Below are positions 1-8,620 of a DNA stretch of 64,000 bases, piece after piece. The notes beneath the pieces were generated by a model, which did no database searches, had not been told where the DNA came from, and saw nothing but the letters and a program-made list of their open reading frames with translations. This DNA is from Thermomonas alba (GTDB taxonomy: Bacteria > Pseudomonadota > Gammaproteobacteria > Xanthomonadales > Xanthomonadaceae), in the NCBI RefSeq assembly GCF_022419205.1, contig NZ_JAJOZU010000006.1, positions 31,475-95,474 on the forward strand, given 5' to 3'. Position numbers and translations under genes: made by a program. Position 1 is the stretch's first letter. Every line of letters begins with the position of its first letter.

Positions 1-878
1 ACACCATTTTCGTCATCACCGGCGACCATCGCCTGCCGGAAATCCCGCTGGACACCCATATCGAGCGCTATCACGTGCCGCTGTTGATCTTCTCGCCGCT
101 GCTCAGGCAGCCGGCGCGGGTGCGCGCGGTGTCCTCGCACCTGGACGTGACGCCCTCGCTGCTGGCGCTGCTGGCGCATACCTACGGGCTCAAGCGCCCG
201 CAGCGCGCGGCCTGGACCGGCAGCGGGCTGGACCTGGCCACCACCTTCCGCAGCACCCACGAGTTTCCGCTGAAGCAGACCAAGACCAGCGCGCTGGATT
301 TCGTCTCCGGGCGCTGGTTCCTGCACGACGGCGCCCTGTTCGAACTGCAGGACGGCCTGCGCACCTCCGAGGTGGACGACGCCGGGGGGCGCGCGCAGGT
401 GCAGGCACGCCTTGATGCCTACCAAGCCGCAAACGCCGCGTTCCTGCGCAGCCGCACGCTGTCGCCGGAGGGCGCGGCCCCGGCGCTGGTGGCCTATCGC
501 GAGGCGCCCGCCGCGACCGCGCCGCCGGCGGTGCAGGCCGTCGCGCCCGGGCTCGGGGTGGAGGCGCTGACGCTGGCGGTGGCGGCCGACGGCATCCATC
601 TGCAGGCCGAGTTCGCCAATGGCGACGGCCATGATTCCTCGCCCTTCGTGCCGCTGGCGGTGCTTCTGGATGAAAGCGGCCGCGAGCTGCACGAAAGCTA
701 TGGCGCCGCCCTGCGCCTGCCCGCGCACGGGCAGCAGCGGGTGTCACTGGTGCTGCCGCGGCCGCCGGCGCCGGGGCGTTATTTCGTCTCGGTGCGGCCG
801 TCCGATCCCGACGACGGCAAGCCGCTGGGGCGTGGGCGCTACCACGTGCCGGTGGATGTGCCGGCCGCAGCGCAATGA
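1..878 (+). CDS. Sulfatase / phosphoglycerol transferase family protein, C-terminal part (partial)
   Basis: The last 291 residues of a protein that begins left of the window; the frame is open from base 3. The first visible residues include TGDHR, an Asp-His metal-ligand segment of the alkaline-phosphatase superfamily, followed by HVPLLIFSP and the SHLDVTPSLLALL helix seen in LtaS/OpgB-type enzymes. That family moves or removes phosphoglycerol or sulfate groups on envelope glycans, facing the periplasm. After about residue 170 there is a separate beta-rich C-terminal domain with no motif I can name. The stop overlaps the next start (ATGA), so the two genes are probably cotranscribed. The superfamily call is solid; the substrate is unknown. 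Confidence 0.75.
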   Translation, partial: TIFVITGDHRLPEIPLDTHIERYHVPLLIFSPLLRQPARVRAVSSHLDVTPSLLALLAHTYGLKRPQRAAWTGSGLDLATTFRSTHEFPLKQTKTSALDFVSGRWFLHDGALFELQDGLRTSEVDDAGGRAQVQARLDAYQAANAAFLRSRTLSPEGAAPALVAYREAPAATAPPAVQAVAPGLGVEALTLAVAADGIHLQAEFANGDGHDSSPFVPLAVLLDESGRELHESYGAALRLPAHGQQRVSLVLPRPPAPGRYFVSVRPSDPDDGKPLGRGRYHVPVDVPAAAQ

Positions 879-1834
879 GCCGGTACGGATGCCGCGGCCT
901 GCTGCTGGCGGCCCTGCTGCTGCTGGCCGGCGCCGCTGGCGCGCAGGCGCCGCGCGCGGTGTGGGTCTGGGAATCCGATTCCTACGCGATGCTGGATTCG
1001 CCGGCGGTGGCCGAGGAGGCGCTCGATTTCCTCGCGCGCAAGCGCATCGGCGCGCTCTACCTGTACGCCGACGCCTACCGGGGGCGCAACCTGCTGGCGC
1101 AGCAGCCGGAGCGCTACCACGTCTTCATCCGCGCCGCGCATGCGCGCGGAATGCAGGTGTATGCGCTGCTCGGCTCGTGGTACCTGCATACCGAGCGCTA
1201 CGTGCTGCCGCGCCAGCAGCACAAGGCGGTGGCAATGTTGCGGCGGGTGCTGGACTACAACGCCGCCGCCCCCGACGGGGCGCGCTTCGACGGCGTGAAC
1301 TACGACATCGAGCCGCACCTGCTGGATGAATGGGAGGACGCCGCCCGCGTGCGCCTGCTGCGCGGCTTCCTCGACATGACCGCCGCGATGATGGAAGCCC
1401 GGCGCAAGTCCGGGCAGGCGCTGCCGGTCGGCCCGGCGATGCCGTTCTGGTGGGACGGCATCGCCCTGGAGTGGCGCGGCGCGCGCAAGCCGGTGAGCGA
1501 GCACGTGATCGACCTGACCGACTACGTGGCGCTGATGGACTACCGCAACTTCGCGCAAGGGCGCGACTCCATCCTCGCCCATGCCGAGTCCGAGATGGCG
1601 TACGCCGACCGCGTGGGCAAGCGCGTGGTGATCGGCCTGGAGTTCAATCCCGGCGAGCCGGCCAAGCTCAGCTTCCACGGCATGACCGAGGCCGCGTTCG
1701 AGGCCGAGGCAGGCAAGGTGGAGGCCGCCTACCGCACGCGCCCGGCGTTCGCCGGATTCGTGTTCCACCACTACGAAGGCTACCGCCGCTTCGTTGGCGA
1801 GCCGGTACCGGATTCGCAGTCGAAGCCGGAATAG
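875..1834 (+). CDS. Exported GH18-like TIM-barrel protein, function unknown
   Basis: A 319-residue protein with a clear signal peptide (hydrophobic stretch at residues 8-20, Ala-X-Ala type cleavage near residue 25), so periplasmic or secreted. Residues 30-310 alternate strands and helices like a TIM barrel. FDGVNYDIEPH near residue 135 resembles the DGxxxDxE catalytic strand of GH18 glycosidases, and other barrel-type strands include IGALYLYAD and MQVYALLGSW. It starts inside the stop of the upstream sulfatase-family gene, suggesting a joint role in envelope or glycan metabolism. I do not recognise a named family. A glycoside hydrolase-like role is inference from one motif. Confidence 0.7.
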   Translation: MSRYGCRGLLLAALLLLAGAAGAQAPRAVWVWESDSYAMLDSPAVAEEALDFLARKRIGALYLYADAYRGRNLLAQQPERYHVFIRAAHARGMQVYALLGSWYLHTERYVLPRQQHKAVAMLRRVLDYNAAAPDGARFDGVNYDIEPHLLDEWEDAARVRLLRGFLDMTAAMMEARRKSGQALPVGPAMPFWWDGIALEWRGARKPVSEHVIDLTDYVALMDYRNFAQGRDSILAHAESEMAYADRVGKRVVIGLEFNPGEPAKLSFHGMTEAAFEAEAGKVEAAYRTRPAFAGFVFHHYEGYRRFVGEPVPDSQSKPE

Positions 1835-1870
1835 GGCGCGGTGCTGCCGGCAGCACCGCGCCATGCCGCG

Positions 1871-4800
1871 TCACTGCAACGGCTTTCCGCCCAGCTTCCA
1901 GGTCAGCTGCAGGAAGAAGCTGCGGCCGATGCTGTCGAACCACGAGGTGTCGTAGTAGGGGTAGTTGCCCCAAGTGGGATCCTTCGGTGGCATCTGGTTG
2001 AACAGGTTGTCCACCGTCAGCGCCAGGCGCAGATGGTCGTTGATGTCGTAGCGCGCACCGGCATTGAAGCGCCAAGTGGCGTGCGTCCATGCGTCGTTTG
2101 CATAGTTGGCGATTCGCCCGAGATAGGTACCGAACAGACTGGCGCCCCATGCGCCGCGGTCCCAGTTGATTCCCAGGTTGCCCTTGGCGCGCGGCAGGGT
2201 GGTATCGCTGAAGGTCACCGCCAGCATGTCCTCGGTAGGATCGCCCGGATACTGCTGGCGGGTGTGCCGACGCGTCCAGTTGTAGTTGCCGGTGAAGCGG
2301 AAGTCGCCCGCCGTGGTCTGCAGGCGGTAGTTGGCGGTGACGTCGATCCCCGAGGTCTGCTCGCGCGCGATGTTGATCGGACCGAAATGCACGCTGGTGA
2401 TGTCGCCGTTGCTATCGCGGATCACCCGCGCGATGGCGTCCACGCAGGTGGGCGAGTTGATGTCCACCGGCGTTCCGGTGTCGGTCTGGCCGAGCCGGCA
2501 GTTGGCCTCGGTTTGGCGCAGCAGATCGCGATCCTGGGCCTCTACCTGGTTCTGCACGCGGATCGCGTAGTAGTCGATTGCGAGGTCGAAGTCGTGGCTG
2601 GGCGACCACACGAAGCCGAACGTAGCGGAGCGGCTGGTCTCTGCGTCGAGTGCGATGTTGCCGGCATACACGTCGAAGGTGCTGATGTCGTAACTGCCAT
2701 CGTCGTAGCACCAGGCGTTGCTGGCGCCAGGGTTGTCCACCCGGCACTGATAGTAGTCAGTGGCGTAGCGGGTGCGGTAGTAATCGTTTCCGGCGAACAG
2801 GTAGTGCATGTCCGGCGTGCGGAAGCCAGTGCCGTAGGAGCCGCGCACCAGTAGCGTATCCAGCGGGCGCCACTCCAGACCGAGGCTGTAGGTGAACTTG
2901 CCGGGCTGGCGGCCGCCGTAGCGGTATTGGTCATAGCGCCCGGCGAGGCTGCCCTGCACGCTGGGCAGCAGGGGGAGGCGCAATTCGGCGGCTGCGCTCC
3001 AGTGGTTGCGGCTGCCGCGGCCGTCGCCGTAGCGTGGTCCTACGTATGCATCGTCGGTGAGCGCCAGCGGATCGGGGTTGATGCGATAGGACTGGCGGCC
3101 GAATTCCAGTGCGCCTGCGAAGCCGGCATCGCCGGCCGGCAGGGTGAACAGGGCCGGAGTGTCCATGGTCAGGCTGAGGTTGTCGTTGTCCGCCTTGGGG
3201 CGGAACACCGACATCGCTGCGATGGAGGCAAACTCGGCCTCGGTCAGCGGCTTGAACAGGCGCGCCGGGTCGGCGTCGTAGATGGCGTAGCCGTCGGCGT
3301 CGTAGCCCAGGCGCGGGCCCAGGAACAGCGCGTTCGCGGCCGCTGCCTTGATCCGCGGCATGGCCACGTCGGCAGCGTATTGCGAGTGGTTGTAGGCCGC
3401 TTCCCAGTTCCAGTCGCGCCCGAACATGCCCTTGAAGCCGGTGGTGATGGCCAGGGTTTTCTGGGTGGTCGTGTTCATGCGGTTGCGCAACCCGCCCATC
3501 TCCTCGGGCGTGAACTGGCGCGACCAGATCTCGTAATGCCCGGTGGCCTGATTGAAGAACATCTTGTTGCGGTAGTTGTCGGTCGAGGCCGGATCGTGGA
3601 ACTCCCAGCCCATGTTGTCGCTGACCACGTCGTTGCCGTTGGTGCCGGTGAGCAGCTTCACCGTCTGGCGCGCTGCCTGTACGTCCGCGAACCAAGACAG
3701 GTCGCCGGACATCCGGTACTCGAACGATCCATACGCGCTGACCCCGGTGCGCTGGTTGCGGATGGTGCGGTAGGCGATCGCGCGCTCGCTGCCGCAGTAA
3801 GGCTCGCCATAGCGGTCGTAGGCCAGCACCGTGGTGCCTTGGTTGAGCCCAGCCATCGCCTGGCAGCCATCCGGTGGCGCCAGGTTGGCGTCGTCGTCCC
3901 AGTCGTACACCTGCGCGATCAGGCGCGGCAGGCGGCGGCGCGGGATCGGCGCATCCAGGGTCGAATCCTGCACCTTGCGCTGGGTCCCCCACAGCGGGCG
4001 CTGGTCGATCAGCTCCAGCCCCAGCACCGCGCTGAAATCACCGCGCTCGAAGCCTGTGGTCAGGGTGAGGTCGTGCGATTCGCCGCCGCCCTCGCTGGTC
4101 CCGCCGTAGCGGTAGTCGATGGTGGTGCCATCCACCGATTTCTTGAGGATGAAGTTGATCACCCCCGCCATCGCGTCCGAGCCATACACGGCGGAAGCGC
4201 TGCCGGTCAGGATCTCGATCCGCTCGATCATGCCCAGCGGGATATTGCCGATGTCGGTGAAGTTGCTACGGCTGTTGAGCGGCAGCGGGAAGTCGGCGAT
4301 CCGGCGGCCGTTGACCAGCACCAGGGTGTGGTTGGGGCCGAGCCCGCGCAGGTCCACCGCCTGTGCGCCGGGGGTGGACTGCGCGCTGGTGGTGTTCTGC
4401 TGCCCCTGTACGCTGCCGCTGTTCTGGCTGAGCGAACGCAGCACTTCGGGCACCGTGGTCAGGCCGGACGCCTGGATCTGCTCGGCGGTGACGATGGTGA
4501 TGGGGGCCGGGCCTTCGACCTGTGCGCGCGGGATGCGGGAGCCGGTCACTTGGACCGCTTCCAGATTGGTCACCGGTGTCTCTGCCTGCGCCGCCGGCCT
4601 GCGCGCAGGCGGTGCGGCTGGTGTGTTGGCGGCCGGTACGATCAGCACGGCCCCGGAGGCGTCGCGCCGCGCAGTGAAGCCACTTCCTTCCAGCAGGGCA
4701 TCGAGCGCCTGCGCGGAGCCTGCTTGTCCGCGCAGCCCCTTGCTGCGCGCGCCCTTCAGCTGGTCCGCGCGGTACACCAGCTGGGTGCCGGTCTGGCGCG

Positions 4801-4924
4801 CATAGGCATCCAGCGCGGTGGCGAGGTCGCCGGCCGGGATGTCGAGGCGGGTGGCGGTTTGCGCCTGCGCCGCGAGGGCGGCGGAGCAGGCGAGTGACAG
4901 CAGCAGGACGCGCAGCGGTTTCAT
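1871..4924 (-). CDS. TonB-dependent outer-membrane receptor with N-terminal STN signalling domain
   Basis: A 1017-residue receptor. It has a signal peptide (about residues 1-20), an STN domain (about 24-97, LDIPAGDLATALDAYARQTG) that signals to an anti-sigma factor, and a TonB-box-like segment near residue 121 (LEAVQVTGSRI). The plug follows (VDLRGLGPNHTLVLVNGRR; GSASAVYGSDAMAGVINFIL), then a long beta-barrel to the C terminus. It lies 85 bp downstream of fecR and the ECF sigma gene on the same strand, the classical cell-surface signalling layout in which ligand binding releases the sigma factor. The substrate cannot be read from sequence. The exported cyanophycinase/isoaspartyl-peptidase gene divergent from the sigma gene suggests a peptide, but that is inference. 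Confidence 0.9.
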   Translation of the reverse strand: MKPLRVLLLSLACSAALAAQAQTATRLDIPAGDLATALDAYARQTGTQLVYRADQLKGARSKGLRGQAGSAQALDALLEGSGFTARRDASGAVLIVPAANTPAAPPARRPAAQAETPVTNLEAVQVTGSRIPRAQVEGPAPITIVTAEQIQASGLTTVPEVLRSLSQNSGSVQGQQNTTSAQSTPGAQAVDLRGLGPNHTLVLVNGRRIADFPLPLNSRSNFTDIGNIPLGMIERIEILTGSASAVYGSDAMAGVINFILKKSVDGTTIDYRYGGTSEGGGESHDLTLTTGFERGDFSAVLGLELIDQRPLWGTQRKVQDSTLDAPIPRRRLPRLIAQVYDWDDDANLAPPDGCQAMAGLNQGTTVLAYDRYGEPYCGSERAIAYRTIRNQRTGVSAYGSFEYRMSGDLSWFADVQAARQTVKLLTGTNGNDVVSDNMGWEFHDPASTDNYRNKMFFNQATGHYEIWSRQFTPEEMGGLRNRMNTTTQKTLAITTGFKGMFGRDWNWEAAYNHSQYAADVAMPRIKAAAANALFLGPRLGYDADGYAIYDADPARLFKPLTEAEFASIAAMSVFRPKADNDNLSLTMDTPALFTLPAGDAGFAGALEFGRQSYRINPDPLALTDDAYVGPRYGDGRGSRNHWSAAAELRLPLLPSVQGSLAGRYDQYRYGGRQPGKFTYSLGLEWRPLDTLLVRGSYGTGFRTPDMHYLFAGNDYYRTRYATDYYQCRVDNPGASNAWCYDDGSYDISTFDVYAGNIALDAETSRSATFGFVWSPSHDFDLAIDYYAIRVQNQVEAQDRDLLRQTEANCRLGQTDTGTPVDINSPTCVDAIARVIRDSNGDITSVHFGPINIAREQTSGIDVTANYRLQTTAGDFRFTGNYNWTRRHTRQQYPGDPTEDMLAVTFSDTTLPRAKGNLGINWDRGAWGASLFGTYLGRIANYANDAWTHATWRFNAGARYDINDHLRLALTVDNLFNQMPPKDPTWGNYPYYDTSWFDSIGRSFFLQLTWKLGGKPLQ

Positions 4925-5009
4925 GGCAAAGGTTCCCCAGTGGGCGCTCGACGTGGCGCCATCGCGGCATCATGACGAGCGACTGCGGGAAATCCCGCAT
5001 TCGCCTGCC

Positions 5010-6014
5010 TCAGCGCGCGTGCAGCAGGATCCGCCCGTCCGCGGCCTCGGCGCGGATCGGGAATCCGGCCTCCAGCAGGCGGACGAAGCCATCCTCGTTG
5101 TCCCAGCGGAAGCTGCCGCCGATCCGCAGCGTGCCGACGCGCGCGTCGGCCAGCACCAGCTTGCGCGCGTTGTAGCGGTTGAACTCGGCTACCGCCTCGG
5201 ACAGCGGGGTGTCGCGGAACACCAACCAGCCTTGCTGCCAGTCCAGCAGATCCTGCGCGTCCTCGAGCGCGAGGTTGCGCACCAGGACGCCATCCGCGCG
5301 TGCCAGCGCCAGGCTGCCCGCCGGCAGCAGTGCGGAGGCGCCGGCGGCACCTGCCGCGTCTTCCAGGCGCACGGTGCCTTCGGTCACCACGACCCGCACG
5401 CTGCCGGGATCGCGCCGCACCGAGAAGCGCGTGCCCACCGCCACGGCGCGATAGCCGCGGGCGGCGACCGAAAATGGCCGTGCGGGGTCCTTGGCCACGG
5501 CGAAGATCGCCTCGCCCTGCAGCAGGTGGACGCGGCGCGCCTGTCGCGTCAGCTGCACCTCGATCCGGCTGGCAGCGGCCAGGGTCACCCGGGAGCCATC
5601 GGTGAGCACGATCTGGCGCACCTGGCCGATGCCGCTTTCATAGGCATATGCGGGCGGTTGCGATGCGGGTGGTGTTGGTCGCCATAGCCCTACGGCGACC
5701 AAGGCGCAGGCGGCCAGCATGGCCGCTATGGCCCACGGCCAGCGAGGGCGGCGATGGCGGACGTGGCGGGCAGGACGTGCCGCAAGCGCCTGCAGCATCT
5801 GCTCGCGGCGGGCGGGGCGGCCGGCGCCCAGCGCCTGCAGGCGCGCGCTCTCCTGCCAGGCCGCCTGCAAGCGCAGGAAGGCCACGCGGTGCGCGGTGTC
5901 CGCGGCCAGCCAAGCCTGCAGGGCGGTTTCGTCCTGCAGGCTCCAGCGTTCACTGTCGCGGTGCGCCAGCCAGGCGGCGGCGGCGGCTTCGATGGCGGCG
6001 CTATTTGCGGCCAT
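5010..6014 (-). CDS. FecR family anti-sigma factor
   Basis: A 334-residue single-pass inner-membrane regulator. The N-terminal cytoplasmic part (AAAAAWLAHRDSERWSLQDE, DUF4880 type) is followed by a transmembrane segment near residues 90-110 (WPWAIAAMLAACALVAVGLW), a periplasmic FecR domain (GQVRQIVLTDGSRVTLAAAS) and a C-terminal DUF4974-like region. I chose the start at 6014 because homology begins at MAANSAAIEA; the open frame runs 69 bases further upstream but only inside the sigma gene. It overlaps the sigma-factor stop by 14 bases, so translation is probably coupled. Its partners are the adjacent ECF sigma factor and the STN domain of the downstream receptor. Confidence 0.9.
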   Translation of the reverse strand: MAANSAAIEAAAAAWLAHRDSERWSLQDETALQAWLAADTAHRVAFLRLQAAWQESARLQALGAGRPARREQMLQALAARPARHVRHRRPRWPWAIAAMLAACALVAVGLWRPTPPASQPPAYAYESGIGQVRQIVLTDGSRVTLAAASRIEVQLTRQARRVHLLQGEAIFAVAKDPARPFSVAARGYRAVAVGTRFSVRRDPGSVRVVVTEGTVRLEDAAGAAGASALLPAGSLALARADGVLVRNLALEDAQDLLDWQQGWLVFRDTPLSEAVAEFNRYNARKLVLADARVGTLRIGGSFRWDNEDGFVRLLEAGFPIRAEAADGRILLHAR

Positions 6015-6573
6015 GGCCCGGCTCCGCCTTGCCCGGCGCGCTGGCTGTGGGCGCAGGTGCCGGTTCTCCCGCAAACAGGGCATCAGCCAGCAGACGCATG
6101 GCTTTGGCGATGTGTTTTTCCACCGTTTTCTCGCTGATTCCTAGCCGCAGGGCCACGTCCTTCTGGGAAAGCTCCTCGACCCGCCGCAGCCACACCACTT
6201 CGCGGCAGCGATCAGGAAGGCGGTCCAGCGCCTGCGCCAGCCGGCGCAGGGACTGACGTCCACCACACCAGCGTTCCGGCGAGACCTCGTCCACCAAGAC
6301 GTGCGAGGGCGGAAGATCACCCATCGGTTCGATCGAGACGACCTTGGCGCGGCGCAGGCGGTCGGCCATCAGGTGGCGCGCGCTGGCAAACAGGAAGGCC
6401 TTGGGCTGGGTCGGAAGCGTGCGCGAGGCGGCTTCGTAGATGCGGGTGTAGAGCTCCTGGCGCAGATCGTGCCATTCGTCCGGGTGCGGCCAGTGCCGGC
6501 GCAGGAACGCCATCAGGGCCTGCTCATGGGCCAGGATTTCGTGGATGAACCAGCGGTCGAGGTCGGCCTGCAT
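6001..6573 (-). CDS. ECF (FecI-type) RNA polymerase sigma factor
   Basis: A 190-residue sigma-70 family member. Region 2 (LRQELYTRIYEAASRT...AFLFASARHLMADRLRR) lies in the first 80 residues, and region 4 (LPDRCREVVWLRRVEELSQKD then the VALRLGISEKTVEKHI helix-turn-helix) in residues 115-165. The start at 6573 (MQADLDRWF) gives the usual FecI length; an upstream in-frame Met at 6642 would add an unrelated leader. It is first in the sigma-fecR-receptor operon and divergent from the gene at 6664 across about 90 bp, so both may share a control region. Confidence 0.9.
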   Translation of the reverse strand: MQADLDRWFIHEILAHEQALMAFLRRHWPHPDEWHDLRQELYTRIYEAASRTLPTQPKAFLFASARHLMADRLRRAKVVSIEPMGDLPPSHVLVDEVSPERWCGGRQSLRRLAQALDRLPDRCREVVWLRRVEELSQKDVALRLGISEKTVEKHIAKAMRLLADALFAGEPAPAPTASAPGKAEPGHGRK

Positions 6574-6663
6574 GGCTCTACCATAGCGAAAGCCGATACT
6601 TCGGCGGGGGAAATCGCGCGTCCATTCGTCTATCCCAGGCATGCCCCTGCGAGAGGAAGCGAT

Positions 6664-8613
6664 ATGAAGCGACTGAGCGGCACCACGCAGCTTCTGGTGG
6701 CGGTACTGGCGCTATTGTTGCCGTTGCTGGCGCCCGCGGCGAATGTGGACCACTACCTGAAGGGCAATCCCTCGATCAAGACTCCGGGCCGTGTGCAGCC
6801 GGGGCTATTGCTGATGGGCGGCGGCGACCGTAACTTCGATGCGCTGCGCTGGTTCATGGCCAAGGCTGGTCACGGCCACATCGTGATCCTGCGCGCATCG
6901 CTGGGCGGAGAGATCGGCGAGGAGTTCTACGAAAAGGTCGGCGGCATTACATCTGCTGAGACCTTCGTATTCAAGGATCGGGATGCCGCCAGCGATCCGG
7001 CCATCCTCGCGGCGATCCGGCGCGCCGACGGCATCTTCATCGCAGGAGGCGATCAATCCCGCTACGTCCGCTACTGGCGCGGCACCCCGCTGGCGAAAGC
7101 ATTGGATGATCATGTCCGAGCGGGAAAACCGCTGGGTGGCACCAGCGCGGGTCTGGCGATCCTGGGCGAATATCTTTACGGGGCAATGGATGGAGGCAGC
7201 ATCACTAGTCCGCGTGCGCTGGCGGATCCGTTGTCGGATGACAACACGATTGAGACCGGGTTTCTCAATATTCCTCTGCTTGAAGGCGTGGTGACCGATA
7301 CCCATTTCAGCGAGCGCGCCAGGCTGGGGCGGTTAGTGGCCTTCCTGACCAAGAGCGAGGAACTCGCCGGTCGCCCTCTGATCGGGCTGGGAGTGGATGA
7401 GAATGCTGCGCTGGCAGTGGAGGCTGACGGCAGTGCGCGGGTGTACGCCACGGCGCCGGGGGCGGGCGCAACCGTAGTGCACGGCGGATTCGAGCGGCGT
7501 GTGCAGCCCGACCGCCCGGCGCGGATTGAGCGTCTATGGGCTGTGGGGGTAGATGTCCGTTCGGTGCTGCATCTTCCGTCGGGAGAAGTAGAGCGCCCTG
7601 CATTCACCCGGCGTTATACGGTTCGGGATGGTGTATTGGCCCTGCTCGACCTGCCGACCCTCGTGATCCACGGCGGGGCGGGGGTTGCGCATGGCGACTT
7701 GACGCCGCAGGAAGAGGAGGCCGCGCGCCGGGCGCTGGAGCAGGCGCTGCGCGCCGGCTATGCGAAGCTGCAGGGCGGCGGCAGCGCGGTGGAGGCAGTC
7801 ACCGCCGCGATTACCGTGCTGGAGGATGCGCCGCAGTTCAATGCCGGGCGTGGGGCGGTGTTCACCCATGACGGCCGCAACGAGCTGGATGCCGCGATCA
7901 TGGACGGCGCCAGCGGCAAGGCCGGATCGGTGGCGGGCCTGCACCGGGTGAAGAACCCGATCCTGCTGGCGCGCGCGGTCATGGAGCGCTCGCGGCATGT
8001 GATGATGATCGGCGATGGCGCCGAGCAGTTTGCCCGCGAGCAGGGCATCACCCTGGTGGATCCGGCCTACTTCCGCACCGAAAAGCGCTGGCAGCAGCTG
8101 CAGAAGGCGCTGCAGGAAGAGCGCGCGGCGCAGGCCGCGCAGGTGCCGCAGGTGCTGCCCGGCAAGGCGTATTTCGGCACCGTGGGGGCGCTGGCGCTGG
8201 ATGCGCGCGGGAACCTTGCGGCCGGGACCTCGACCGGTGGCATGACCAACAAACGCTACGGGCGCGTGGGCGATGCGCCGATCATCGGCGCCGGCACCTG
8301 GGCCGATGCGGGCTGCGCGGTGTCCGGCACCGGCTGGGGTGAGTTCTACATCCGGGCGGCGGCGGCGCATGAGATCTGCGCGCGCGTGCGGCTCGCGGGC
8401 GAACCCCTACCGCGCGCGGCCGAGGCGGTGATCAATGGCGACATCCCACGCGCGGGTGGCGACGGCGGTGCGATCGCGCTCGGCGCCGATGGCGTAATCG
8501 CGTTTCCGTTCAATACTCCTGGCATGTACCGCGGCTGGATCGGCGCCGACGGCGTGCCGCACGTGGCGATCTACCGCGAAGACCCGCTGCCGCTGCCGGG
8601 ACAGACGCCGTGA
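6664..8613 (+). CDS. Exported cyanophycinase (peptidase S51) - isoaspartyl peptidase (Ntn hydrolase) fusion
   Basis: A 649-residue protein: signal peptide (about 1-26), a cyanophycinase-like S51 domain (about 45-325) and an isoaspartyl peptidase/asparaginase-type Ntn-hydrolase domain (about 332-645). The first domain has GGDQ (Gln131), the nucleophile elbow GGTSAG (Ser161) and D212-T-H214-F...R218-x-R220-x-x-R223. These match the cyanophycin-binding pocket known from CphB, except that Thr replaces its Gln173. The second domain has VIHGGAG, FNAGRGAVF and the autocleavage site G505/Thr506 (FGTVGA). Such enzymes would cut the beta-Asp-Arg polymer into dipeptides and then into Asp and Arg. The start at 6664 follows a GAGGAAG Shine-Dalgarno; the frame is open further upstream but only over the sigma gene. 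No cyanophycin synthetase is in the window. Confidence 0.85.
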   Translation: MKRLSGTTQLLVAVLALLLPLLAPAANVDHYLKGNPSIKTPGRVQPGLLLMGGGDRNFDALRWFMAKAGHGHIVILRASLGGEIGEEFYEKVGGITSAETFVFKDRDAASDPAILAAIRRADGIFIAGGDQSRYVRYWRGTPLAKALDDHVRAGKPLGGTSAGLAILGEYLYGAMDGGSITSPRALADPLSDDNTIETGFLNIPLLEGVVTDTHFSERARLGRLVAFLTKSEELAGRPLIGLGVDENAALAVEADGSARVYATAPGAGATVVHGGFERRVQPDRPARIERLWAVGVDVRSVLHLPSGEVERPAFTRRYTVRDGVLALLDLPTLVIHGGAGVAHGDLTPQEEEAARRALEQALRAGYAKLQGGGSAVEAVTAAITVLEDAPQFNAGRGAVFTHDGRNELDAAIMDGASGKAGSVAGLHRVKNPILLARAVMERSRHVMMIGDGAEQFAREQGITLVDPAYFRTEKRWQQLQKALQEERAAQAAQVPQVLPGKAYFGTVGALALDARGNLAAGTSTGGMTNKRYGRVGDAPIIGAGTWADAGCAVSGTGWGEFYIRAAAAHEICARVRLAGEPLPRAAEAVINGDIPRAGGDGGAIALGADGVIAFPFNTPGMYRGWIGADGVPHVAIYREDPLPLPGQTP

Positions 8614-8620
8614 GCGGCAT

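Noticed and set aside
2927-4897. Long open frame on the plus strand opposite the TonB receptor (about 650 codons)
   Set aside because: High-GC shadow of the receptor gene: no family motifs, low-complexity Val/Ala/Arg/Gly composition, while the minus strand encodes a complete TonB receptor.
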